This document shows positions 6,109-6,279 of a stretch of 6,279 bases of DNA, in pieces. Position 1 is the stretch's first letter, and each line of letters starts with the position of its first letter. The notes below the pieces were generated by a model. That model saw only the letters and a program-made list of their open reading frames with translations, was not told the origin of the DNA and searched no databases. Location of the stretch: NCBI GenBank assembly GCA_964383905.1, contig CAYLJO010000300.1:1-6279 (forward strand). Reading direction: 5' to 3'. The position numbers and the translations under genes are program-made. Source of the stretch: CAYLJO01 sp964383905. GTDB lineage: Bacteria; Acidobacteriota; Blastocatellia; Pyrinomonadales; Pyrinomonadaceae.

Positions 6109-6279
6109 TCAGCAGTTAAAAACGAGGAGAAAGAAAACAACTGCCAGCTTTCCCCAGCAATGGATCATCAGCGCGTCGGTTGAACGCACTTTGCTCGCTC
6201 TTTGAATCTCTGTTTTCTCCGCTGTCCAGTTGCACAAACTCTCAATGGGTTGCCGGATGCGTCGCCCCAAACGGTTGTC
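6109..6279 (-). CDS. Transposase, C-terminal part (runs off the window)
   Basis: The minus strand is open from the right edge to TGA at 6109-6111, giving 56 residues. They include RRIRQPIESLCNW, AEKTEIQRASKVRSTDAL and CWGKLAVVFFLLVFN at the end. The arrangement RQPIE, NW, EKTxIQxASKVRS followed by a hydrophobic C-terminal helix is, from memory, that of the last part of a DDE transposase, with the glutamate of PIE a plausible member of the catalytic triad. I cannot name the IS family with confidence; IS5- or IS982-like groups are candidates. It is unlike the tail in the 206-bp relic, so two different elements are present. Whether the gene is intact cannot be judged from this fragment. Confidence 0.72.
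   Translation of the reverse strand, partial: DNRLGRRIRQPIESLCNWTAEKTEIQRASKVRSTDALMIHCWGKLAVVFFLLVFNC

Overview
The window shows a bacterial chromosome segment of fairly high GC with strongly GC-ending codons. Nothing in it fixes the taxon. An environmental bacterium, perhaps of the Acidobacteriota, is a low-confidence guess from the gene types and the kind of intergenic repeats. I see no defence, biosynthetic or otherwise new multi-gene system. Most of the window is ordinary, and the interesting signal lies in the intergenic DNA.

Layout, left to right. (1) A 5'-truncated plus-strand gene fills 2-1723. It encodes a protein with about six membrane segments followed by a TPR domain. (2) A short convergent spacer (1724-1903) holds one copy of a GC-rich dispersed repeat. 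(3) A complete minus-strand MATE efflux transporter lies at 1904-3337. (4) A 310-bp gap (3338-3647) is mostly a 206-bp miniature element with perfect 20-bp terminal inverted repeats. It still carries the last 47 codons of what looks like an IS5-family transposase. (5) A complete minus-strand acyl-CoA dehydrogenase of the AidB-like branch lies at 3648-5324, with a good ribosome binding site and an inverted repeat in its leader. (6) Divergent from it, a small unrecognised helical protein (5480-5824) sits behind a perfect extended -10 promoter with a leader of only about 12 nt. (7) The right end (5825-6279) has no complete gene. It holds a second copy of the dispersed repeat, an inverted repeat, and the C-terminal 56 codons of a second, different transposase running off the window on the minus strand.

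The genes do not form an obvious pathway. TPR gene and MATE gene converge. MATE and acyl-CoA dehydrogenase point the same way but are separated by the mobile-element relic, so they are probably not one operon. The dehydrogenase and the small plus-strand gene are divergent from a 155-bp shared control region.
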